Assembly (NCBI GenBank): GCA_903828565.1
Contig: CAIKMQ010000029.1
Coordinates: 1 to 64,000 of the forward strand
Direction of reading: 5' to 3'
DNA length: 64,000 nucleotides
Source of the DNA: an uncultured Leptolinea sp.
Lineage (GTDB): Bacteria > Chloroflexota > Anaerolineae > Anaerolineales > Anaerolineaceae
Below the pieces are notes generated by a model, which was not told the origin of the DNA, did no database searches, and saw only the letters and a list, made by a program, of their open reading frames with translations. Made by a program: the position numbers and the translations under genes. Shown here piece after piece: positions 43,769-51,093 of the stretch (the first letter of the stretch is position 1; the number at the start of each line of letters is the position of its first letter).

Positions 43769-44665
43769 TTAGAGAACTACAAGTTCCCGGTTCAGCAGGT
43801 TGAGATCTGGGTGAAGAAAGAGATCCAGAGGGGCAAAACCTGCGCCAATGACGGATGGACCGGTGTGCGCACCGAGTACAGGAGCAACCGCGAGAGTCTC
43901 TTCAAAGGTACAATTCAGATAGGATGCAAGTTTTTCCTGAAGCATTTCAACACCTTCGGGATTGTTCCCATGCATGATCTGAACCCTGAGGGAGGCTCCT
44001 TCGCCGTGTTTCAGTACAGCCAGTTCCGCGATCTTATGAACAGCTTTTTTGAAAGTGAATTCCTGCGCGCGGGAATAGTATTTACCATCGACAGGTGACA
44101 CGCCAATCACAGGCTTGATGTTCAGGAGCGAACCCATGAGAGCTTTGATATGACTAATTCGTCCGCCGTGGATCAGGTATTTTAGATCCGAGAGGGTAAA
44201 GAGTGTATCGGTACCCTGCTGGATATCTGTAAGTAATTGAATGATATCCGCCAGGGGCCAACCAGCCTGCAAAGCCTTCGCTGCGGCTTGCACTTGCCAG
44301 CCGAAGGAAGTGGATAATGTTTTTGTGTCCACGATCGTGACATTGGCTTCCGGAACCATTTCTGCTCCCAGGCGTGCAGAATTAATCGTTCCGCTCAGCC
44401 CGGATGAGATATGAATCGAGAGAATATCCGGATCCTTTTTTGCCAGCTTTCGGTATACTTCAGCGAAATCACCAGGTGATGGTTGTGTGGTGGTGGGGAA
44501 GCTCTCAGTTTGCTGCAATAACTTATAAAACGAAACATAGTCGATGGAATCAGCTCCCTGGTAGGTCTTTCCTTCCAGCGTGATCTTGAGCGGAACTGTA
44601 TTCAGGGAGATTCCCGCGGTTTGTGCCTTACTCAGGTCCATCCCCTGGTCAGTGACAATTTGCAT
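43769..44665 (-). CDS. DegV-family fatty-acid-binding protein
   Basis: A 298-residue DegV/FakB-type protein. TDQGMDL at the N-terminus, TTTQPSPGDF and HISSGLSGTINSAR are the lipid-head-group contact motifs. FakB proteins present fatty acids to the kinase FakA for incorporation into phospholipid; the fakA gene is not in the window. The start at 44665 lies six bases after GGAGG. Confidence 0.92.
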   Translation of the reverse strand: MQIVTDQGMDLSKAQTAGISLNTVPLKITLEGKTYQGADSIDYVSFYKLLQQTESFPTTTQPSPGDFAEVYRKLAKKDPDILSIHISSGLSGTINSARLGAEMVPEANVTIVDTKTLSTSFGWQVQAAAKALQAGWPLADIIQLLTDIQQGTDTLFTLSDLKYLIHGGRISHIKALMGSLLNIKPVIGVSPVDGKYYSRAQEFTFKKAVHKIAELAVLKHGEGASLRVQIMHGNNPEGVEMLQEKLASYLNCTFEETLAVAPVLGAHTGPSVIGAGFAPLDLFLHPDLNLLNRELVVL

Positions 44666-44835
44666 ATTTCCTCCAAACATAAAAGTCAGGTACCATTTTA
44701 GGATAACCGTTTAGCGAGGAAATGACATGTGACCCCGGATATATTTTTAGTCATATTCTTCTATGACCCGGAGATGAATCTTCAGCAGGTAAGAATACCC
44801 GCTCTATAAAATATATTTATTAATAACGGGATCAC

Positions 44836-45510
44836 TTATATTTGAGCAATACCCTGTTTGATCGAGTAGATTACCAGTTTAGCGCGACTATCAATGCTCA
44901 GCTTCTCTTGCATATGGAAGATGTGGGTTCGGACTGTGCCTTCACTGATGAAGCATTTTTCAGCGATCTCATGGTTGGTATGGCCGGTGGCAAGCAGCCG
45001 CAGGATCTGCAATTCGCGTGTTGTGAGATGATGGAGGGCAAGTGGGGGTGAATTCCCCGGTTGATCCATTTCAGTTACCCGCGATTCCACAAAATCGGAT
45101 AATGTGGAAATTCCATGATAAGCGTTGCGCAGGGCTTGAAGGATCTTTTCCGGAGGATCGGTTTTGATCAGGTAACCGGTAGCTCCCGCCTGGATGGCAG
45201 CCAGGATATTATCATCATCCGAGTAGCTGCTGCAAACGACGGTGCGAATCCGGAGGGATTGATGTTGCAATTCCTTCAGGATCTGGATCCCCGGCATATC
45301 CGGGAGGGAGAGATCGAGCAAAAGAACATCAGGTGGATCTTGACGGCATAATTTCAAAGCTTCGAGACCAGAGCCAGATTCACCGATCACCAGAATATCT
45401 GGTTCCTGTTCGATAAATGCGCGGATACCTTTCCGGATGAAAGGGTGATCATCCACAATAAATACGCGAATGGTAGGTGGTTTAGGCTTTGTCAGGTCTG
45501 AATGCGTCAT
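44836..45510 (-). CDS. NarL/LuxR-family response regulator
   Basis: A 224-residue two-component regulator. The receiver domain has DDHPFIRKG, the phospho-acceptor in LLLDLSLPDMPG and the lysine in YLIKTD. The C-terminal LuxR helix-turn-helix is LTTRELQILRLLATGHTNHE followed by GTVRTHIFHMQEKL. No kinase gene is adjacent, so it is an orphan whose partner is elsewhere. The ATG at 45510 lies seven bases after TATAAT (45523-45518); the ATG at 45519 overlaps that -10 box, so a leaderless start at 45510 is likely. Confidence 0.92.
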   Translation of the reverse strand: MTHSDLTKPKPPTIRVFIVDDHPFIRKGIRAFIEQEPDILVIGESGSGLEALKLCRQDPPDVLLLDLSLPDMPGIQILKELQHQSLRIRTVVCSSYSDDDNILAAIQAGATGYLIKTDPPEKILQALRNAYHGISTLSDFVESRVTEMDQPGNSPPLALHHLTTRELQILRLLATGHTNHEIAEKCFISEGTVRTHIFHMQEKLSIDSRAKLVIYSIKQGIAQI

Positions 45511-45557
45511 CACTATCATTATATGGATAAATAACTAAAAAACCTAATGGATCCGAA

Positions 45558-46466
45558 TTATTGTATTATAAACAACGTGGCTACACCGGCAATCGTAATA
45601 AATGTCCCCAGGATCGCCTGCCAACCGAACTTCTCATGAAAGAAGAAATAACCGACAGGCATCATAATGACGGGTGGCAGAGCCATCAGGGTGGATGCTA
45701 TACCTAGTTTTACGTATTGGACAGCCAGAAGCGATAATGATACACCCACGACCGGACCGAAGATCGAGCCAAAGAATACCAGCGCTGTGATCCGGGGGTT
45801 CTGGCAGGCAGTGACCAGTGTTGTCTTTGCTTTCTTCTGAAGAACTGCAAGCAGCCACAGGGCAATAAAGGCAGCGATCATGCGGATCAATGTGCCGGCA
45901 AACGGGGGGAATCCATCTACCATTCCCTGGCGTGAAAGAACAAGCCCGCCTGCCTGGCCTATAGCAGCAAGCACTCCATAGATGACCCCAAGCAGGACCT
46001 TGCGGGGGTGAATATCAATATCGGAGGTTGCCCGTTTGGCAAAGATTACCCAACTGATACCGCCCAACGCTAAAAGCATTCCGATCAATTGAATAAGGCT
46101 GAGAGTTTCACCAAGGAAGAGCCAGGCAATGAGCGTAGAAAAGACAGGTGACAGGCTCAGCAAAAGCAAGCCCATACGAGCGCCGATCAGGCTGTAAGCT
46201 TGAAACAGGAAGGCATCACCCACTGCCAGACCAACGAAACCTGACAGGGATAACCAGATCCATCGGTCGGGACTTGCTTGAAGTGGGATCGGCTCTCCGT
46301 AAAAGATCCAGTTGATGGCTACCAACATGAGGATTGCGACCAGGAGGCGCAGGCGATTGACGACCTGTGCACCGATTTTGTTTCCGCTATATGTGTAAGC
46401 AGTTGCGCTGATAGTCCAGCAGAGTGATGTAAATAGGGCGGCGATTTCCCCAGTATATGGGAGCAT
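45558..46466 (-). CDS. EamA/DMT-family transporter
   Basis: A 302-residue membrane protein with ten helices in two EamA repeats (AALFTSLCWTISATAYTYSG; VIYGVLAAIGQAGGLVLSRQG). Family members export amino acids, nucleosides or other metabolites; the substrate is unknown. The start at 46466 follows AAAAGGAA. It lacks the histidine-rich tail of the EamA protein at 3713-4786. Confidence 0.88.
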   Translation of the reverse strand: MLPYTGEIAALFTSLCWTISATAYTYSGNKIGAQVVNRLRLLVAILMLVAINWIFYGEPIPLQASPDRWIWLSLSGFVGLAVGDAFLFQAYSLIGARMGLLLLSLSPVFSTLIAWLFLGETLSLIQLIGMLLALGGISWVIFAKRATSDIDIHPRKVLLGVIYGVLAAIGQAGGLVLSRQGMVDGFPPFAGTLIRMIAAFIALWLLAVLQKKAKTTLVTACQNPRITALVFFGSIFGPVVGVSLSLLAVQYVKLGIASTLMALPPVIMMPVGYFFFHEKFGWQAILGTFITIAGVATLFIIQ

Positions 46467-46558
46467 TATGTATTCCTTTTCAGAAAAATAAATTACCACA
46501 GATAACAGTGAATGAGACGATGTAGGTCTGACTTAACCATGATGAATCCTGGCGGGTG

Positions 46559-47179
46559 TCATTTCTGAATGGAGGAGACAGGTTGGCGCAAGATGGTCTT
46601 TAACTTTTCCGGCGAGGATTTTCGTGGGTCACCCAGGTAGATCTCATGATGTTTTCCCCGGGGAGTGTAACCTTGTGATTGGATCTCCGAATGAAGGAAT
46701 TGGATGGTGGGAGGTTCTGCGGCATAAGGTCCAATGTGCATGATCTGGAAGCACTCCCCCTCCTCCAGCCAGGATGTATATACTTGTTCCATCTGCGGGA
46801 TGGATTTCTTCCGCATCAATTCCGATCCAAAGGTTTGGATCAATGGCTCGGGAATAAATTCAGGGATGCTCAGCATCATGGTCCAGAGCCAATTCTCCCG
46901 CTGCTCCATGGAAAAAGAACCTGCAGGTTCCGTCCACCATAATCCTTCGATCGCCAGCAAGTTGTAATCTATATTTTCCTGTTTTTTGTAATGGAATTTC
47001 AACCCGTACGCCAGACCGTACAGGGCAGCGAAGGAGCCGTGGTATTCTTCTGAATGATTGGGGTCACCTTTGCCGTCAAGCATCAGGTAACGCATTGGCG
47101 GTACTTTTACCAGCTCAACCTTTCCAGGCTTTGGGGTAAGCAGGTCCCGGTTGGCAGCACGATAATCTATTGTTTGCAT
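46559..47179 (-). CDS. GyrI-like small-molecule-binding protein
   Basis: A 206-residue stand-alone GyrI-like domain. Landmarks are VPPMRYLMLDGKGDPN near the N-terminus, the paired aromatic core VEGLWWTEP-like segment (IEGLWWTEPAG), and HIGPYAAEPPTIQFLHSEIQ. Related domains bind drugs or cyclic compounds in AraC regulators such as Rob and BmrR, and some stand-alone proteins hydrolyse cyclopropanoid toxins. No DNA-binding domain is attached here. GGAGG precedes the ATG. Confidence 0.87.
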   Translation of the reverse strand: MQTIDYRAANRDLLTPKPGKVELVKVPPMRYLMLDGKGDPNHSEEYHGSFAALYGLAYGLKFHYKKQENIDYNLLAIEGLWWTEPAGSFSMEQRENWLWTMMLSIPEFIPEPLIQTFGSELMRKKSIPQMEQVYTSWLEEGECFQIMHIGPYAAEPPTIQFLHSEIQSQGYTPRGKHHEIYLGDPRKSSPEKLKTILRQPVSSIQK

Positions 47180-47329
47180 GATCTTCCTCCAACGATGGAC
47201 TTGCGTAATCCATATTACTTCTATCAGTACATGCCAATTGGCTATCTATATTAATATATAACCTATTACTATTGTAATCATTTTAGATTTCTCCATATAA
47301 TTATATATCTCAATCCGCAGGAGGATTAA

Positions 47330-47773
47330 ATGGCGATCGTAAAACATCTATTGGATATCAAAGGCCAGGTGGTTTGGTCTGTCGCTCCGAATGCAAAAGC
47401 GCTTGAGGCGCTTAAACTAATGGCTGATAAAGATATTGGTGCACTGGTAGTGTTGGATGGCGATAAGTTAGTAGGGATCCTCTCGGAAAGGGATATTGCC
47501 AGACGCATGGCGAAAACCGGCGGTTATGATGTAAATTCTCCGGTGAAGGATGTCATGATCAGCACTGTATTCACCAAAAGCCTGGATGCTACTATGGGCG
47601 AATGCATGAAGGTGATGACAGAGAAACATATCCGTCATTTACCCATTGTTGAAAATGGTAAGGTTATTGGGATGATCACCATTGGTGATATTGTCAAAGA
47701 GATCATTGCCACACAGGAATCGACGATAAAAAGCCTGGAGAATTTCATTACCGGACAATCGTTCGAATTATAA
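47330..47773 (+). CDS. Two-CBS-domain protein
   Basis: A 147-residue protein made of two CBS domains (about 8-65 and 72-130), with DKDIGALVVLDGDKLVGILSERD and HIRHLPIVENGKVIGMITIGD. Paired CBS modules bind adenosine nucleotides and regulate partner proteins. Nothing here identifies the partner. The ribosome-binding site AGGAGG precedes the ATG. A convergent terminator follows. Confidence 0.93.
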   Translation: MAIVKHLLDIKGQVVWSVAPNAKALEALKLMADKDIGALVVLDGDKLVGILSERDIARRMAKTGGYDVNSPVKDVMISTVFTKSLDATMGECMKVMTEKHIRHLPIVENGKVIGMITIGDIVKEIIATQESTIKSLENFITGQSFEL

Positions 47774-47779
47774 GTTGTG

Positions 47780-47810
47780 TTAGCGCCCTGGAAAGTAGCC
47801 AGGGCGCTAA
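47780..47810. terminator. Bidirectional terminator between the CBS and MFS genes
   Basis: TTAGCGCCCTGG (47780-47791), loop AAAGTAG, CCAGGGCGCTAA (47799-47810), then TTATTT on the plus side. It serves both convergent genes. Confidence 0.88.
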
Positions 47811-47814
47811 TTAT

Positions 47815-49098
47815 TTAAGGAAGGTCTGGAACTGGTTCAACAGAGACTTGCGGCGGTGGAGCATCCAGCGCCACTACAGACGGGATACTGATCATAAAGA
47901 TCGGTATGATCAGGCAACTGACCCCCCCCAGGATGAACCAGGTTTGGATGCCGAACCGGTCAGATAGTGGGCCGGCTACTGCCAGTGAGAAGGGGGTCAA
48001 GCCGGTAGCCACACTATTAATCACCGTCATAACCCGGCCCTGGTAAGCAGGTTCAACACGGGATTGGATCAGGGCAGACAGCGGGCCATTCGCCAGTGGA
48101 TTCATTACACCCAGGATGAACACCCCGGCTACAGCCATCGGGAAGAGTGTTCCGGGTGCAGCGCCTAGTAACAGCGAACCGATTCCCATTCCACCGATAC
48201 CAAGGGCGGAAGTGAGAACTTTTCTTTTGAATCCACCCCAGGCTCCCAAGCCTAAACCACCAACTACAAACCCCATCCCTACTGCAGATTCAAGGTAACT
48301 GAAATTCAAAGCGGTTCCCTTAAAATGGTTTGTGACCAGTAATGGCAGTAAAGAAAATGCCGGATTGATCAGCAGATTGATCGTTACTGCGAACAACAAG
48401 ATTATAAATAGACCTTTCCAGTGATATATGTAGAGAAATCCCTGTTTGATGTCTGAAAACAGAGCGTGTATAGGGTGGTTACTTTGTGTCTCGCTGACCG
48501 GACGCTCAGGGTTGGGAATAGTAACCAAGAAGAGGGGAGCGATAGCCAGCATAGCCGTAATGATATCGATCGAAAGGATCCATTGCAGATCGATCGAACT
48601 GATTAATAAGGCACCTATCGGTGGTGCAATGATATTCATGGCTCCTGCCAGGGCCTGGTTGATTCCTGACACACGCGCGTAATGTTTTTCTGGCACGAGC
48701 AGGGTGGTGCTGGCGGACATTGCCGGGCTGTGGAAAGTCTGCCCAAGGGAGCGTATGAACATGGCAATATAGATGTGCCAGGGAGCTAAGACACCTAACC
48801 AGGCGATCAACACTAACCCGAGTGTCATCAGAGCAACCAACGCATCTGAAAGGATCATGATCCGTTTTCGGTCATTGCGGTCAACAATCGCACCGGCAAA
48901 TGGACCCAGGAAGACCATGGGAAGGAAGGCGACGAGACTGGCAGTTGCAAGGATGGTGGCTGAACCGGTTTTCTGCGTGAGCCACCAAATAAGAGAAAAC
49001 TGTACAAGCATGGAACCGAGCATGGAAAATGCCTGCCCGGTCCAGATGAAGATGAACGTCCTGAGCCAGTTGTCTGGTATTTGTGGTTTGTTAGGCAT
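47815..49098 (-). CDS. MFS exporter (MefA/EntS-like)
   Basis: A 427-residue major-facilitator protein with twelve transmembrane helices. The loop between helices 2 and 3 reads GPFAGAIVDRNDRKRIM, as in the MefA and EntS group of exporters of macrolides or siderophores. The actual substrate is not determined. A pentapeptide-repeat gene lies 23 bases upstream on the same strand, and the two are likely co-transcribed. Confidence 0.9.
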   Translation of the reverse strand: MPNKPQIPDNWLRTFIFIWTGQAFSMLGSMLVQFSLIWWLTQKTGSATILATASLVAFLPMVFLGPFAGAIVDRNDRKRIMILSDALVALMTLGLVLIAWLGVLAPWHIYIAMFIRSLGQTFHSPAMSASTTLLVPEKHYARVSGINQALAGAMNIIAPPIGALLISSIDLQWILSIDIITAMLAIAPLFLVTIPNPERPVSETQSNHPIHALFSDIKQGFLYIYHWKGLFIILLFAVTINLLINPAFSLLPLLVTNHFKGTALNFSYLESAVGMGFVVGGLGLGAWGGFKRKVLTSALGIGGMGIGSLLLGAAPGTLFPMAVAGVFILGVMNPLANGPLSALIQSRVEPAYQGRVMTVINSVATGLTPFSLAVAGPLSDRFGIQTWFILGGVSCLIIPIFMISIPSVVALDAPPPQVSVEPVPDLP

Positions 49099-49121
49099 AA
49101 CAGATCTCTACTGATTGATCA

Positions 49122-49997
49122 TCACTTACGTAAAATAAGGTGAAGGACGTTCGTTAGATCGACATCTTTCAAATTGGCACCTTCCAGATAGGCATCTTCG
49201 AGATCAGCCCCCGAAAGGTTAGCGCCAAGCAGGTTCACATCTTCCATATCCGCGTCTTTAAGGATGGCGGATTGGAGATTGGCACCGATCAAATTAGCAT
49301 CATTCAGCTTAGCTGATGTCAGGTTAGCCTCAGCAAGGTTAGCTCCGACCAGGTTGACTTCCGTGAGAGTAGCACTGAGAAGGTTGGCTCTTTTCAAGTT
49401 GCAGCCGGTCAATACTGCATCAGTCAGTTTAACTCCCATCATGTTTGCTTCTTCCAGATTCGCGCCTGTCATATTCGTGTCAGTCAGGTTTGCGCAGGTA
49501 AGATTGGCATACCTGAGGTTGGCACCAGTCAAATTGACATCTAGCAGGGTGGCACCCATCAGATTTACGGTTTCCAGATTTGCACCAAATAGATTGGCGT
49601 CGGTCAGATCGGTTCCCATCAGGGTACACCCATTGAGGTTCGCAACATCCAAGTTCGCATCTACCAGCTTTGCACCCGTCAGTTTAGCGTGGGAAAGATT
49701 CGCAGCTCGCAGGTTGGCATCCGTGAGATCAGCACCCGAAAGGCGGGCGTGTTCCAGGTTCGCTTCGTCCAAATTTGCACTATCAAGAATCGCATCTGTG
49801 AGATTGGCATTCTTCAGATTTGCCTTCTTCAGGTTGGCATCAGAAAAGATGGCATCCCGCAGATTGGCATTTTCCAGTTGGATACCATGCAAGTCGTGAC
49901 TGGCAAGATTAAGCCTTTCACCACCTTCTTGCTTCTGAAGGTAGAGGGCATGTTTTTCAAGCAGGGGAGTGAGATCTTCTAGCGTCATGCGTTTCAT
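49122..49997 (-). CDS. Pentapeptide-repeat protein
   Basis: A 291-residue protein of which residues about 35-285 are an unbroken run of about fifty pentapeptide repeats of the A(N/D)LxX type (for example ANLKKANLKNANL), expected to form a long right-handed quadrilateral beta-helix. A 30-residue N-terminal helix precedes it. Qnr/MfpA proteins with this fold mimic DNA and protect gyrase from quinolones, but most pentapeptide-repeat proteins have unknown roles. An MFS exporter follows on the same strand. The repetition produces long meaningless open frames on the other strand. Confidence 0.93.
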   Translation of the reverse strand: MKRMTLEDLTPLLEKHALYLQKQEGGERLNLASHDLHGIQLENANLRDAIFSDANLKKANLKNANLTDAILDSANLDEANLEHARLSGADLTDANLRAANLSHAKLTGAKLVDANLDVANLNGCTLMGTDLTDANLFGANLETVNLMGATLLDVNLTGANLRYANLTCANLTDTNMTGANLEEANMMGVKLTDAVLTGCNLKRANLLSATLTEVNLVGANLAEANLTSAKLNDANLIGANLQSAILKDADMEDVNLLGANLSGADLEDAYLEGANLKDVDLTNVLHLILRK

Positions 49998-50033
49998 CGT
50001 ATTAACTCCTTCATGTTTATCCGGTTATTTAGC

Positions 50034-50426
50034 TCATTCAATGAAGATCTCTACATGTTCCTGATCTTCTTCATCGAACACGTCTACCAATAAGCCCGTT
50101 TCTCCCTTGCGCAGGGCTTCATTGATGGCATTGATGTCGATACCTTCCATCTCAGGAGAAAAGCGCGCACCCATTTTCAATCCGGCTCCAACCAAGCTGA
50201 GCGGCAGACGAATATTGGTACGCAATTTACCGCTGACCGAATCGGTGATCTTAACCCGAAACCAACGACCTGGCTCACCGCTGCGAAAAGGTGGATTGAT
50301 ATCTGTGGGTTGCTCCTTTTTGGGTTGCGCACCCAGTGCATCCAGCAAGGTTATTGCTTCTTCAGCTGTGATCTTGCCTTCCTGCACCATCTTCATGATC
50401 TTAAGTTTCTCGTTATCAGTTGGCAT
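50034..50426 (-). CDS. SHOCT-like domain protein (YvlB/LiaX N-terminal type)
   Basis: A 130-residue protein. The N-terminus KLKIMKMVQEGKITAEEAITLLDAL is a SHOCT-like helical hairpin found in YvlB and LiaX envelope-stress proteins. The C-terminal part, with WFRVKITDSVSGKLRTNIRL and LLVDVFDEEDQEHVEIFIE, resembles the linker and strand that in longer homologues continue into a toast-rack domain, which is absent here. The ATG at 50426 follows AAGGAGG. It is the second gene after DUF2089, 22 bases apart, with a similar SHOCT-like motif in both. Confidence 0.83.
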   Translation of the reverse strand: MPTDNEKLKIMKMVQEGKITAEEAITLLDALGAQPKKEQPTDINPPFRSGEPGRWFRVKITDSVSGKLRTNIRLPLSLVGAGLKMGARFSPEMEGIDINAINEALRKGETGLLVDVFDEEDQEHVEIFIE

Positions 50427-50448
50427 GTGATGTACCTCCTTATACTGT

Positions 50449-50841
50449 TTAGCTTTCTCCGGCAAGTAATTTTCGGGCATCTTCGTAAGTGATCCTGCCT
50501 TCGCTCATATCATCCAGGATCCGTTCGCGTTCTTCAGTGCTTAATCGAACCGTAGGCGGTTCCTCCTTGCCGGGTTCAAACCCAAGCGCCCTCAGCAATT
50601 CCACCAGACGATTGCGCAGGGTGGGATAAGAGATCTTCAACTCATCTTCCATGCGGTTGAAACGCCCTTCACATTTTATGAAGGTTAATGCAAAGGCAGC
50701 CTGTTCGGGAGAGAGCCTATTGAAAGGCCCGCTAATGGGGGGGAAACTTCCTTCGATCGATGTTGAGCAGTTATCACATGCCAGGCGGGTGACGGTAAGG
50801 TCATGATCACAGACCGGGCAACGGGTCAATTGAGTCTTCAT
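50449..50841 (-). CDS. DUF2089 zinc-ribbon/helix-turn-helix protein
   Basis: A 130-residue DUF2089 protein. An N-terminal zinc ribbon has CPVC and CDNC pairs (about residues 8-11 and 23-26), followed by a helix-turn-helix-like segment FNRMEDELKISYPTLRNRLVELLRALG. The C-terminal short motif ILDDMSEGRITYEDARKLLAG parallels the SHOCT-like motif of the next protein. It is probably a small DNA-binding regulator of its own operon: a perfect palindrome overlaps the predicted transcription start. GGAGGT precedes the ATG. Confidence 0.86.
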   Translation of the reverse strand: MKTQLTRCPVCDHDLTVTRLACDNCSTSIEGSFPPISGPFNRLSPEQAAFALTFIKCEGRFNRMEDELKISYPTLRNRLVELLRALGFEPGKEEPPTVRLSTEERERILDDMSEGRITYEDARKLLAGES

Positions 50842-50850
50842 TCAACCTCC

Positions 50851-50932
50851 AACATTCAATGTTAAAGTCATTATACAGAAAAATAAAGAATAGTCAATAG
50901 AAAAATCAATAATATCAATAACAACATTGATA
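50851..50932 (-). promoter_or_regulatory. Promoter and palindromic operators of the DUF2089 operon
   Basis: On the minus strand TTGACT (50897-50892) and TATAAT (50875-50870) are 16 bp apart. The perfect palindrome AACATTGAATGTT (50863-50851) covers the expected start site. A second inverted repeat, TATCAAT (50913-50919) with ATTGATA (50926-50932), lies upstream of the -35 box. Both are plausible binding sites for the DUF2089 protein. The rest of the gap to 51093 is AT-rich 3' flank of the polymerase gene with nothing else recognised. Confidence 0.65.
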
Positions 50933-51093
50933 ATAATGATGTGTTCAGCGGAATACCCAAAGCGTATTCTATGACCTGGCTCACTTATTTATGGGCTTCG
51001 GTTTTGTGAATATTTATGTACGGTGTGTGAGTTTTATGCTGAATTATTCCGCAAACATTTCGCGGTTGAAAGATACTTACTATGAGTAGTAGA

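Noticed and set aside
49264-49899. A 211-codon open frame opposite the pentapeptide-repeat gene with repetitive protein sequence
   Set aside because: The repetition mirrors the 15-bp periodicity of the pentapeptide repeats on the other strand.
49122-49997. Short-period DNA repetition suggesting a CRISPR array or satellite
   Set aside because: The repetition is the coding pattern of pentapeptide repeats; unit sequences diverge and there are no spacers.
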